This document shows positions 36,199 to 45,367 of a stretch of 64,000 nucleotides of DNA, in pieces. The position numbers and the translations under genes were made by a program. This stretch comes from Streptomyces sp. DT2A-34. GTDB taxonomy: Bacteria > Actinomycetota > Actinomycetes > Streptomycetales > Streptomycetaceae. The DNA is taken from the NCBI RefSeq assembly GCF_030499515.1, contig NZ_JASTWJ010000001.1, positions 10,107,055 through 10,171,054 on the forward strand, read 5' to 3'. Below the pieces are notes generated by a model. It searched no databases. It saw nothing but the letters and a program-made list of their open reading frames with translations, and was not told where the DNA came from. Positions within the stretch are counted from its first letter, which is position 1. Each line of letters opens with the position of its first letter.

Positions 36199-36732
36199 CT
36201 ATTCCTGGTACTGCGTCAGGTCGATGCCGTATACAGCGAGCTCGTAGCCGTGGACCGGGTGCTGTGCGGTGCCTTCCGCCTGCATGCCGAGTTTGTCGAG
36301 TACGTTCGCGGAGGCGCTGTCGCCCGTCCGGCGCACGGCGACCACGCGGTCGAGGCCGCGGTCCTGCAGGGCGAACTCCAATGTGGCGTGCGCCGCTTCG
36401 GAGGCGTATCCCTGCCCCCAGAACGCCCGCCCGAGCCGCCAGCTGATCGCCACCTGGCCGGCGACCTTGGCCGGAGCGTCGGCAACGGACAGGCCGACGG
36501 CGCCCGCCAACTCACCGGAGCCCAGGAGTTCGACCGCGAACATCCCGAACCCTTCCTCGTCCCACTCCTCCTCCCATGCCTCGATGTCCTCGGCGGTCTG
36601 CTCCGGGGAGCGCGGCCTGCCGTCGCCGATGCCCTGCATCACCACCGGATCGGCATGGATCTCGGACAGGGGGACGAGGTCGTCGTCCAGCCATCGGCGC
36701 AGCACAAGACGGGGGGTGCGGATCTCGGTCAT
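36199..36732 (-). CDS. GNAT-family N-acetyltransferase (RimJ/RimL-like)
   Basis: A 177-residue GNAT protein of the RimJ/RimL type. It begins TEIRTPRLVLRRW, carries the acetyl-CoA binding signature GRAFWGQGYASEA (motif A) and ends with the family pattern SANVLDKLGMQAEG. It would transfer acetyl from acetyl-CoA to an amine, substrate unknown. The ATG at 36732 is chosen over an extension to 36813 because it begins the conserved first strand. Its downstream end lies about 80 bp from the start region of the serine hydrolase gene, on the same strand. Confidence 0.85.
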   Translation of the reverse strand: MTEIRTPRLVLRRWLDDDLVPLSEIHADPVVMQGIGDGRPRSPEQTAEDIEAWEEEWDEEGFGMFAVELLGSGELAGAVGLSVADAPAKVAGQVAISWRLGRAFWGQGYASEAAHATLEFALQDRGLDRVVAVRRTGDSASANVLDKLGMQAEGTAQHPVHGYELAVYGIDLTQYQE

Positions 36733-36813
36733 GGGCCCATCCTGCCGACCCGGTACTGGAAGCGCGAACTGCGGCCTCGCATCCCGGCGGTCAGTGGATC
36801 CTGCGGCAGGCAC

Positions 36814-37281
36814 TCAGGCACCGCCCAGTCGGTCGGCCAGACCGGCGAGGTACAGGGCCATGGTGGTCCGATGCTCGCGCAGTGGACGGCCGGTGATCTG
36901 CTCGATCTTGTTCATCCGGTACACGACCGTATTGCGGTGGATGTGCAGCGCCGCGGACGCCCGTACCAGGTTGAACCCGCTCTCGCACCAAGCGGTGATC
37001 GTGTCTCGCAGTACCGGCCAGTCGGGCTGCGCCCGCAGGTCCGCGGCCGGGCGCTCGACCAGGCGGTTGCGCGCCGACTGGCCCACCGCCGCCAGGGTCT
37101 GGTGGACGCGCAGATCGGTGATCAGATGCACGGGGGAGTCTCCTGCCGTCCGGGCGCCGAGGCGGAGCGCGTCGCAGGCATCCTGGTGGGAATCGTGCAG
37201 ACCGCCGACGGACGCGGTCGGTTCACCGATCCCCCCGCGCGCCGTGAGACCGTCCTGCGCGGCGATGACGTCGGTGACTCG
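36814..37281 (-). pseudogene. Truncated PucR/CdaR-family regulator
   Basis: Only the C-terminal part of a CdaR/PucR-type regulator is present. It consists of part of the degenerate GGDEF-like segment (DALRLGART) and the full helix-turn-helix (NLVRASAALHIHRNTVVYRMNKIEQITG). Upstream of about 37281 the frame stays open to 37554 but encodes Arg/Pro/Ser-rich sequence without homology, and no frame continues the missing 300 or so N-terminal residues. It is probably a remnant, although the intact HTH could still be made from an internal start. Confidence 0.6.
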
Positions 37282-37709
37282 CTTGCAGCACTCGGCCGGT
37301 GGTTCGTTCGGCTGTGGCGTCGTCGCCGAAGCACGTCGTGCCCTGCGGCACTCCGGCCCTGGGCCAGTGCTCGTGCGACATTGCCGGTGCAAAGTAGTCC
37401 TCTGCGCATGGTGCGACGCCGAGCGCGGCGCGGGCTCGGCGAACGGGCCGCGGGCCCAGGCGGACCGGCACGGACCGGCACCAAGGTCGTAGGCCTGCGG
37501 TCGCCCGCCTGTCGCTGCGCTCGAACGGTTCGCCAGGTCCCCCCCCACACACACACGTCACGGTGCGCACGGTCGGCCGGTGGCTTTTGCCGAATCGGCA
37601 AGACTGTTCGCTTCCCTTCGCGCCGTCCCACAGACTTCTTGAGCGTGGACCCGGCAGCCCCCGCGGCCGTCCGAGTCCCGCGACGACACCTGCGCACCCG
37701 GGAGGCGCC
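37282..37709. other. Intergenic/decayed region with a C8(AC)5 tract
   Basis: About 430 bp between the truncated regulator and the methyltransferase gene. Open frames exist on both strands but have no family signature. At 37539-37556 lies a run of eight C followed by five AC repeats, a slippage-prone sequence. The strong GGGAGG ribosome binding site of the methyltransferase is at its right end. Confidence 0.5.
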
Positions 37710-38348
37710 ATGACCGACACCCCCGCCCTGAAGGCCGCCGAGTTCTGGGAGGCCCGCTACCGAGACGGCGGGCGGCTGTGGAGCGGCCGCCCCAACTCCC
37801 TGCTGGTACGCGAGGCCTCCGGCCTCGGGCCGGGCAGCGCGCTCGACCTGGGCTGCGGCGAAGGGGCCGACGCGGTGTGGCTCGCGTCGCGCGGCTGGCA
37901 GGTCACCGGCGTCGACATCTCGCACACGGCTCTGGAACGCGCTGCCCTGCACGCCACCGAGGCCGGCGTGAGCGACCGTGCGGTCTGGGAACGGCACGTG
38001 CTGGGAGAGACGTTCCCGAAGGGCTCCTTCGACCTGGTGAACGCACAGTATCTGCAGTCGCCGATCGCACTGGACCAGCAGCGCGTTCTGCGCCAGGCCG
38101 CGGAGGCGGTCGCACCGGGCGGCACCCTGCTGATCGTGATGCACGCCGGCTGGCCGTCCTGGCAGAGCGAGCCACCCTTCGAGGCCGAGTTCCCGACGCT
38201 GCAGAGCGTCCTCGACGAACTCGCGCTGCCGAAGGGCGACTGGATCGTGGAGACGCTGGACACGGTGCGCAGGGCGAGCCCGTCACCGGACGGTGTGCAG
38301 GGCTTCCGGGACGACCACGTGTGGCGCATACGACGCGGCGACGCCTGA
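37710..38348 (+). CDS. Class I SAM-dependent methyltransferase
   Basis: A 212-residue methyltransferase-fold protein with motif I ALDLGCGEGADAVWLA (about 43-58), the acidic VTGVDIS, and the motif IV/post-IV region VAPGGTLLIVMHA. The N-terminal FWEARYRDG and WSGRPN are typical of the thiopurine/tellurite-resistance-like group of small methyltransferases. Substrate is unknown. The ATG at 37710 has GGGAGG 5 bp upstream, which decides the start over an open-frame extension. The gene is monocistronic and converges on the GlpD-type gene. Confidence 0.85.
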   Translation: MTDTPALKAAEFWEARYRDGGRLWSGRPNSLLVREASGLGPGSALDLGCGEGADAVWLASRGWQVTGVDISHTALERAALHATEAGVSDRAVWERHVLGETFPKGSFDLVNAQYLQSPIALDQQRVLRQAAEAVAPGGTLLIVMHAGWPSWQSEPPFEAEFPTLQSVLDELALPKGDWIVETLDTVRRASPSPDGVQGFRDDHVWRIRRGDA

Positions 38349-38446
38349 CGGAGAGCGCTCGCACCCCCATTGAGCCTTCCGCCAGGCCCACCAGCCCCCT
38401 TCCGGAGGGACCGTCAGCTCACGCCTCCTGTCGGGCCCGTCGGCAC

Positions 38447-40026
<1,580 letters not shown>

Positions 40027-40030
<4 letters not shown>

Positions 40031-40626
40031 GGGGTGAGGGTCCTCTCCAGGATGCTGCGCAGTTCCGCCAGGAAGGCCTCGCTGCTCAGGTCGGCGTCGT
40101 CCTCGTCGGTCATGGTCCGCAGGGACAGGGTGAAGGACTGGACGATCAGCAGCAGGGCCCGCGCCTGCCGTTCGGCATGGCCGGTGCGTACGGACCCGTC
40201 GGTGTGGCCTTCGCGCAGGGCGTCGGCCAGGAGCGCGATGAGGGCCTCCTGGCTCGCGCCGCGACGGTCGAGGACGTAGGGGAGGAGCAGTTCCGGATCG
40301 ACGTCGACGATCTTCCGGAACAGCGGATGGACGCGGAAGGCCGCCACCCCGGCCACGAGCCCGTCGACGATCAGGCTGCGCGCGTCGGCCCCCGGGCGCC
40401 GCTCGGGCATGGCCCCGGTGGCCACCGCGACCCACTCCCGGGTCATCAAGTCCCCCACCAGAGTGCGCACATCGGGCCACCGCCGGTACAGCGTCATCCG
40501 GGAGACACCGGCGCGGCGGGCCACGTCGGTCAGCGTCGTACGGCGGACACCGACGGCCAGGACGCAGTCGCGCACCGCGTCGAGCACCGCATCGCTGTCC
40601 GAGTGGTTGTGACGAATGGGCGTCAT
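40027..40626 (-). CDS. TetR-family regulator
   Basis: A 199-residue TetR-type repressor with N-terminal HTH (about 12-58; TTLTDVARRAGVSRMTLYRRW) and a helical ligand-binding domain. It is first in an operon with glpD (4-nt overlap) and divergent from the alkyl-DHAP-synthase-like gene, with only about 70 bp between them, so it probably controls both directions. The imperfect palindrome GTCAC-AGT-GTAAC next to its start is a candidate operator. The ligand may be a lipid or a glycerol derivative (inference from context). Confidence 0.88.
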
Positions 40627-40628
40627 GT

Positions 40629-40641
40629 GTCACAGTGTAAC
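40629..40641. promoter_or_regulatory. Candidate TetR operator
   Basis: GTCAC-AGT-GTAAC, an imperfect palindrome (4 of 5 arm positions paired) in the 70-bp divergent promoter between the TetR-type and alkyl-DHAP-synthase-like genes. Confidence 0.35.
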
Positions 40642-40695
40642 GCCTGCGAGGCCGTCCGGGACACGGCATCGCTCAAATCGATGAGGACGAGCGCC

Positions 40696-42294
40696 ATGGA
40701 CATGTTGTGGAGCGGCTGGGGCGACCCGGCCAAGGCGGCGCCGCTGCCCGAGACGGTGACCGGGCTGCTGCGCGACCTGCTCGGCGTCAAGCCGTACACC
40801 GCCGGACCGCTCGCCCTGGAGGACATCGCCGTACCCGAGCCGCGCCTCGAACCCGCCGCACGCCAGGCCCTGTTCGCCGCCGTCGGAGGCGAGGAGCACG
40901 TCCGCACCGACGCCGAGACCCGCATCCGGCACACGCGCGGCAAGTCCACCCCCGACCTGCTCCGCATCCGCGACGGCGAAGTAGACGACATCCCCGCAGC
41001 CGTCGTACTCCCCGCCGACCACGACGACGTACTCGCCGTACTGCGCGCATGCGCCGAACACGGCCTGCCCGTGGTCCCGTTCGGCGGCGGCACCTCCGTC
41101 GTCGGCGGCCTCGCCCCCGCCCGGCGCGGCCCCTTCGTCGCCCTGGACCTGCGGCGCATGGACCAGTTGCTCGCCCTCGACCCGGTCTCCCGCACCGCCA
41201 CCCTGCAGCCCGGCCTGCGCGCCCCCCAGGCCGAGGCGCTGCTGGCCGAACACGGCTTCACCCTCGGCCACTTCCCCCAGTCCTACGAGTGGGCCACCAT
41301 CGGCGGATTCGCCGCCACCCGCTCCAGCGGCCAGGCATCCGCCGGCTACGGCCGCTTCGACGAGATGGTCCTCGGCCTGACCCTCGCCACCCCCGAGGGC
41401 ACCCTCGACACCGGCCGCGCACCGCGCTCGGCGGCCGGACCCGACCTGCGCCAGCTCCTCCTCGGCTCGGAAGGTGCCTTCGGCGTCATCACGTCCGCCA
41501 CGGTCCGGATCCGCCCCGTCCCCCAGGCCCGCGTGTACGAGGGCTGGCGCTTCGCCTCCTTCGAGGAAGGCGCCGCCGCGCTGCGCCGCCTCGCCCAGGA
41601 CGGCCCGCGCCCCACAGTCCTGCGGCTGTCCGACGAGACCGAGACGCTGATCGGCCTCGCCCAACCCGACGCGATCGGCGCCTCCGTCGCCGGGCACCAG
41701 TCCGCGGGATGCATGGCGATCACCGGCTACGAAGGCACGGAAGCGGACATCTCGTACCGCCGGGAGAGGGCCGCGGCCGTCCTGCGCGTCTGCGGCGGAA
41801 CCCCGCTCGGCGAGGAACCGGGACAGCGCTGGGCGCACGGCCGCTACTCGGCGCCCTACCTGCGGGACTCCCTGCTGGATGCGGGGGCGTTCGCGGAGAC
41901 ACTGGAGACGGCGACCTTCTGGTCGCGCGTCCCCGAGCTGTACGCCTCGGTCCGCGAAGCCCTCACCACCACGCTCACCGAGGCCGGCACCCCGCCCCTG
42001 ATCATGTGTCACATCTCCCACGTCTACGAGAACGGCGCCTCCCTGTACTTCACCGTCGTCTCGGCACAGGGCGACGACCCGGTGGCGCACTGGCAGCGGG
42101 CCAAGCGCGCCGCCAACGAGGCGATCCTCACCGCGGGCGGCACGATCACCCACCACCACGGCGTGGGCACCGACCACCGGGACTGGTACGTCCGCGAGGC
42201 GGGCCCCCTGGGCATCGAGGCGCTGCAAGCCGTCAAACGCCGACTGGACCCGGCAGGCCTGCTCAATCCCGGCGTCCTCCTGCCCACCGACTGA
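40696..42294 (+). CDS. FAD-binding oxidase, alkyl-dihydroxyacetonephosphate synthase-like
   Basis: A 532-residue FAD-linked enzyme of the FAD_binding_4/FAD-oxidase C family, closest in pattern to alkyldihydroxyacetonephosphate synthases. It has the PP-loop VVPFGGGTSVVGGL, the YEWATIGGFAATRSSGQ/GYGRFDEMV segment, LLLGSEGAFGVIT, and the C-terminal ITHHHGVGTDHRDW whose His cluster is typical of the alkyl-DHAP synthase active site. Those enzymes exchange the acyl chain of acyl-DHAP for a fatty alcohol, making the ether bond. The ATG at 40696 has a GAGG about 10 bp upstream; ATGs at 40681 and 40702 are alternatives. It precedes a lipid kinase and faces glpD, which fits an ether-lipid locus. Confidence 0.86.
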   Translation: MDMLWSGWGDPAKAAPLPETVTGLLRDLLGVKPYTAGPLALEDIAVPEPRLEPAARQALFAAVGGEEHVRTDAETRIRHTRGKSTPDLLRIRDGEVDDIPAAVVLPADHDDVLAVLRACAEHGLPVVPFGGGTSVVGGLAPARRGPFVALDLRRMDQLLALDPVSRTATLQPGLRAPQAEALLAEHGFTLGHFPQSYEWATIGGFAATRSSGQASAGYGRFDEMVLGLTLATPEGTLDTGRAPRSAAGPDLRQLLLGSEGAFGVITSATVRIRPVPQARVYEGWRFASFEEGAAALRRLAQDGPRPTVLRLSDETETLIGLAQPDAIGASVAGHQSAGCMAITGYEGTEADISYRRERAAAVLRVCGGTPLGEEPGQRWAHGRYSAPYLRDSLLDAGAFAETLETATFWSRVPELYASVREALTTTLTEAGTPPLIMCHISHVYENGASLYFTVVSAQGDDPVAHWQRAKRAANEAILTAGGTITHHHGVGTDHRDWYVREAGPLGIEALQAVKRRLDPAGLLNPGVLLPTD

Positions 42295-42368
42295 CCCCGC
42301 CCCCCGCTCATCCACTCCACCCGCCCCCGCCTCCGGCGCACCCTCCCGTCGCCCCGAAAGGCTCACCG

Positions 42369-43250
42369 ATGCGACAGTTCACCGCCATCGTCAACCCCAC
42401 GGCGGGCGGATCCGCCTCAGCTGCCGCCCTGTTGCGGGTGGCCCGGCTGCTGCGGGAGGCCGGGGCCGGTCTGGAGACCGAGTACAGCCGCAGCCTGCCC
42501 CACGCCCGGGACCTCGCCCGGGACGCCGGACAGCGGGGCAGGGTGGTGCTCGCCGTCGGCGGCGACGGAATCGCCGGTGGCATCGGCGGCGCCCTCAGCG
42601 GCACGGACGCCCTGCTCGGCCTCGTCCCGGCCGGCCGCGGCAACGACTTCGCCCGGGCGCTGAACCTGCCCACCGAACCCACGGCACTCGCACAGGTACT
42701 GCTCCACCACGAGCCCCGTGAGGTCGACACCATCGAGGTCGAGTCGGCCGTCCACGACCGCACCGTGGTCCTCGGCAGCGTGTACGCGGGCGTCGACGCC
42801 CTGGCCAACCGCCACGCCAACAACGCCACACTCCTGCGCGGCGCCGCCTCCTACTACGCGGGCGGACTGCGCGCCGTCACCACCTGGCGCCCCGCGCGCT
42901 ACCGGGTCACCGTCGACGGCCGCGAACACCCCCTCAACGGCTACACGGTCGTGGCCGCCAACTCCGGCTACTACGGCTCAGGCCGCCTCATCGCGCCCGA
43001 CGCCCGCGTGGACGACGGCCTGCTGGACGTCGTCATGATCCGGGAAGCGCCGCGCCGGCTGTTCTTCGCCCTGATGAACGACCTCAAGACGGGCGCCCAC
43101 GTCCACCGCCCACAAGTGCGGATCCTGCGGGGCAGGGAAATCCGCATCGAGGCCGACCGCGAGGTGCCCTACGGCGCGGACGGCGAGGTCGAGGCGGTCC
43201 TCCCGGTCACGGTCAGAGTCCTTCCGGGAGCGCTGCGCGTACTGAGCTGA
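42369..43250 (+). CDS. Diacylglycerol kinase-family lipid kinase
   Basis: A 293-residue DagK/LCB5-type lipid kinase. It shows the N-terminal VNPTAGG, the nucleotide motif AVGGDGIAGGIGGAL (about 61-75), LGLVPAGRGNDFAR, and the C-terminal beta-sandwich with GRLIAPDARVDDGLLDVV. It would phosphorylate a lipid alcohol such as diacylglycerol or an alkylglycerol. It lies 74 bp after the alkyl-DHAP-synthase-like gene on the same strand with its own GAAAGG ribosome binding site, probably in the same operon. Its last codons are part of a 19-bp tandem duplication. Confidence 0.88.
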   Translation: MRQFTAIVNPTAGGSASAAALLRVARLLREAGAGLETEYSRSLPHARDLARDAGQRGRVVLAVGGDGIAGGIGGALSGTDALLGLVPAGRGNDFARALNLPTEPTALAQVLLHHEPREVDTIEVESAVHDRTVVLGSVYAGVDALANRHANNATLLRGAASYYAGGLRAVTTWRPARYRVTVDGREHPLNGYTVVAANSGYYGSGRLIAPDARVDDGLLDVVMIREAPRRLFFALMNDLKTGAHVHRPQVRILRGREIRIEADREVPYGADGEVEAVLPVTVRVLPGALRVLS

Positions 43251-43272
43251 GCCGCGCGTACTGAGCCGAGCC
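43235..43272. repeat. 19-bp tandem duplication across a stop codon
   Basis: Two adjacent 19-bp copies (43235-43253 and 43254-43272) beginning GCGCGTACTGAGC, with one mismatch, cover the last codons and stop of the lipid kinase gene. The first copy holds the stop, so the protein is unaffected; it looks like a recent replication slippage. Confidence 0.75.
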
Positions 43273-43284
43273 CGGGCCGACGTT

Positions 43285-43470
43285 GCTGCCGCACGATCTC
43301 GTCGTTCTCGGTGCCCGAGGGGCCACGAGCGCCGACCAGATCTGGCCGGGCGGAATCCGCTGGGTACCCACGGCCGGCGACGAGGCGGCCGCCAGGAGCA
43401 ACGGGGGCGGCCTGAGCAGCAGGCCCGCCGGCCATGCGCTCGGCGTCGCGTCGACGGCCGGTTCGGCCAC
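43285..43470 (-). pseudogene. Remnant of a FecCD-type ABC transporter permease N-terminus
   Basis: The minus strand encodes an Ala/Leu/Pro-rich stretch running into GTQRIPPGQIWSALVAPR, which matches the conserved start of FecCD siderophore/cobalamin permeases. The expected continuation ENDEIVRQ is present but in another frame, so there is a frameshift, and nothing follows toward the lipid kinase gene. Only about 60 of some 340 codons remain. It suggests deletion of an iron-uptake operon at this junction. Confidence 0.5.
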
Positions 43471-43473
43471 CGC

Positions 43474-43839
43474 TCATCCGCCGTCCACCGGCATCCGCTG
43501 GCGTGCCGTCCTCAGCTGCTGGGGGGCGGTGGTGCGATCGGCCTCGTCCTGGGCGAGCAACGAGAGCAACGCGGCCACCGTCAGCCCGGCTTCGGCGGGG
43601 TGACGCAGCACCTTGGCCGGGGTGATCCGGTAGGTATTGGTGCGCCCCTCGCGGGTGTGCGACAGATAGCCTTCCTGCTCAAGATCGGAAATGATCTTCT
43701 GGACGGCGCGCTCCGTGAGCCGGCAGTGCGCGGCGATGCTCCGGATGCGGATGTTCGGGTTGTCGGCGATGGCCGCCAGCACACGGGCGTGGTTCGTCAG
43801 AAAGGTCCATCCGGTGTGCGGCTCAGGGACTCCGTCCAT
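43474..43839 (-). CDS. Winged-helix (MarR/ArsR-like) regulator
   Basis: A 121-residue DNA-binding protein. Residues about 10-80 form a winged helix (RIRSIAAHCRLTERAVQKIISDLEQEGYLSHTREGR) of the type seen in small MarR-like actinobacterial regulators. The C-terminal 40 residues are less structured. It is divergent from the STAS-ANTAR gene, with about 130 bp between them, and the inverted repeat TGTAT-N8-ATACA just upstream is a possible operator. Signal unknown. Confidence 0.8.
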   Translation of the reverse strand: MDGVPEPHTGWTFLTNHARVLAAIADNPNIRIRSIAAHCRLTERAVQKIISDLEQEGYLSHTREGRTNTYRITPAKVLRHPAEAGLTVAALLSLLAQDEADRTTAPQQLRTARQRMPVDGG

Positions 43840-43855
43840 GTCCCAAGCCTACGAC

Positions 43856-43873
43856 TGTATGTTCACGTATACA
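43856..43873. promoter_or_regulatory. Inverted repeat in the divergent promoter
   Basis: TGTAT (43856-43860) and ATACA (43869-43873), 8 bp apart, in an unusually AT-rich patch between the winged-helix regulator and the STAS-ANTAR gene. Candidate operator for the regulator. Confidence 0.4.
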
Positions 43874-43968
43874 AATACACGCACTGCATTTCATGTATCT
43901 GTTGACGTGTCCCGCAGTTCGGGTTCAATCTGGTACCGAGACGGGGAGTACCTGAGGGAGAGGCGGTC

Positions 43969-44748
43969 ATGGCAGAGCTCGCGTCCTCTGCGAACCCCCC
44001 TACGGGGGACATTGCCGACCCTGCGGACGCCGGAGGCGCTTCGGCGGCCGCACAGGCGTGCTCGCTGGTGACCGCCATACACCCGGACGGTGACCGGATC
44101 ACCGTCAAGGTCAGCGGAGAGCTCGACCTGGATTCCAGCGAGCGCTTCCGCGGCGTCCTGCGCGAAGCCCTGAGCCGCTCGGTCCACGGCGTCGACCTGG
44201 ACATGGGCGGCGTCACCTTCTGCGACTGCTCCGCCCTCAACATCCTGCTCACCCTGCGCCAAAGAGCCCTGGAGCAGGCCAAGACGATCGCCCTCCACCC
44301 CGTGAGTACGGAAGTGGATCGCCTGCTCGACCTGACCGGCACGCACGCGCTGTTCGCCCGTCCGAGCCCGGACGACCAGGGCGCGCCGGCCCCGCACGTC
44401 CCGGACACGGAGACGTCCGAGGACGCCGACTACGACCTGCGGATCGAAGTCGCCCAGCTGCGCCGGGCCATGCAGACCCGGCCGACCATCGACCTGGCCC
44501 GGGGCATCCTGATGGCCTCGTTCAGCCTGAGCTCCGAGGAGGCCTGGACGGTACTGGTCGCGGCCTCCCAGAACACCAACACCAAACTGCACTCCCTGGC
44601 CGGAGACCTGGTCACCGCGGTCAAGGGCGACGCGTTGCCGGACGCCGTGCAGGAACAGCTGTCCTCGGCGGTCGCCAGGGTCAACTCCGGCGCGGGAACC
44701 ACGGGAGGTGAGGCGGAGGGCCAGGAGCCTGCCCAGGCCGCCGACTGA
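43969..44748 (+). CDS. STAS-ANTAR fusion protein
   Basis: A 259-residue two-domain regulator. Residues about 38-130 are a STAS domain of the anti-sigma-factor antagonist type (VKVSGELDLDSSERFRGVL, then GVTFCDCSALNILL, whose Ser is at the usual phosphorylation position). Residues about 150-215 are an ANTAR RNA-binding domain (LRRAMQTRPTIDLARGILM, LSSEEAWTVLVAASQNTNTKL). STAS proteins take part in partner-switching control of sigma factors; ANTAR domains bind paired RNA hairpins and prevent termination. The fusion could couple stress signalling to antitermination. GAGGCGG precedes the ATG at 43969. No kinase is adjacent. Confidence 0.87.
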   Translation: MAELASSANPPTGDIADPADAGGASAAAQACSLVTAIHPDGDRITVKVSGELDLDSSERFRGVLREALSRSVHGVDLDMGGVTFCDCSALNILLTLRQRALEQAKTIALHPVSTEVDRLLDLTGTHALFARPSPDDQGAPAPHVPDTETSEDADYDLRIEVAQLRRAMQTRPTIDLARGILMASFSLSSEEAWTVLVAASQNTNTKLHSLAGDLVTAVKGDALPDAVQEQLSSAVARVNSGAGTTGGEAEGQEPAQAAD

Positions 44749-44795
44749 ACCGTCGCGGTTGCGTCGATCGGCGGCGCACCGGCAGGGTTCGGGGT

Positions 44796-45248
44796 GTGCC
44801 TACCTTGCTGATCGTGCATCACACCCCTTCGCCCAACTGCCAGGCCATGCTCGAAGCCGTCATCTCCGGCGCGACCGCCCCGGAGGTCGAGGACGTCGAG
44901 GTCGTACGGCGACCGGCACTGTCGGCCACGGCGTCCGACGTACTGAACGCCGATGGCTTTCTCCTGGGCACCCCGGCGAACCTCGGCTACATCTCGGGAG
45001 CCCTCAAGCATTTCTTCGACCAGGTCTACTACCCCTGCCTGGACGCGACCCGAGGCCGCCCCTTCGGCTACTACGTCCACGGCGGCAGCGACGTGACCGG
45101 CGCCGTCCGGGCGATCGACTCCATCACCACCGGCCTCGCCTGGCGACGAACGGCACAACCCGTGACGGTGACCGGTGAACCCGGCAAAGCCGACATCGAG
45201 GCGTGCTGGGAACTGGGAGCCACCCTCGCCGCCGGCCTGATGAACTGA
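44796..45248 (+). CDS. Flavodoxin/NAD(P)H-dependent FMN reductase-like protein
   Basis: A 150-residue flavodoxin-fold protein. TLLIVHHTPSPNCQAM (residues 3-18) corresponds to the phosphate-binding loop of FMN, GFLLGTPANLGYISGALK (about 54-71) to the isoalloxazine loop. It would carry or reduce FMN. The start is a GTG at 44796, 47 bp after the STAS-ANTAR gene, so the two may be co-transcribed. Physiological partner unknown. Confidence 0.82.
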   Translation: MPTLLIVHHTPSPNCQAMLEAVISGATAPEVEDVEVVRRPALSATASDVLNADGFLLGTPANLGYISGALKHFFDQVYYPCLDATRGRPFGYYVHGGSDVTGAVRAIDSITTGLAWRRTAQPVTVTGEPGKADIEACWELGATLAAGLMN

Positions 45249-45367
45249 CCCTGGTCATAAGGAATTTCTGTGAATCCGTGCGGCGATTGAACACTGCGCG
45301 GCTCGTCTCCGTACAAGGCCGGGGGATTTTCATGCCCTGACCGACCACGAGGCGTAGGAGTACTTCC

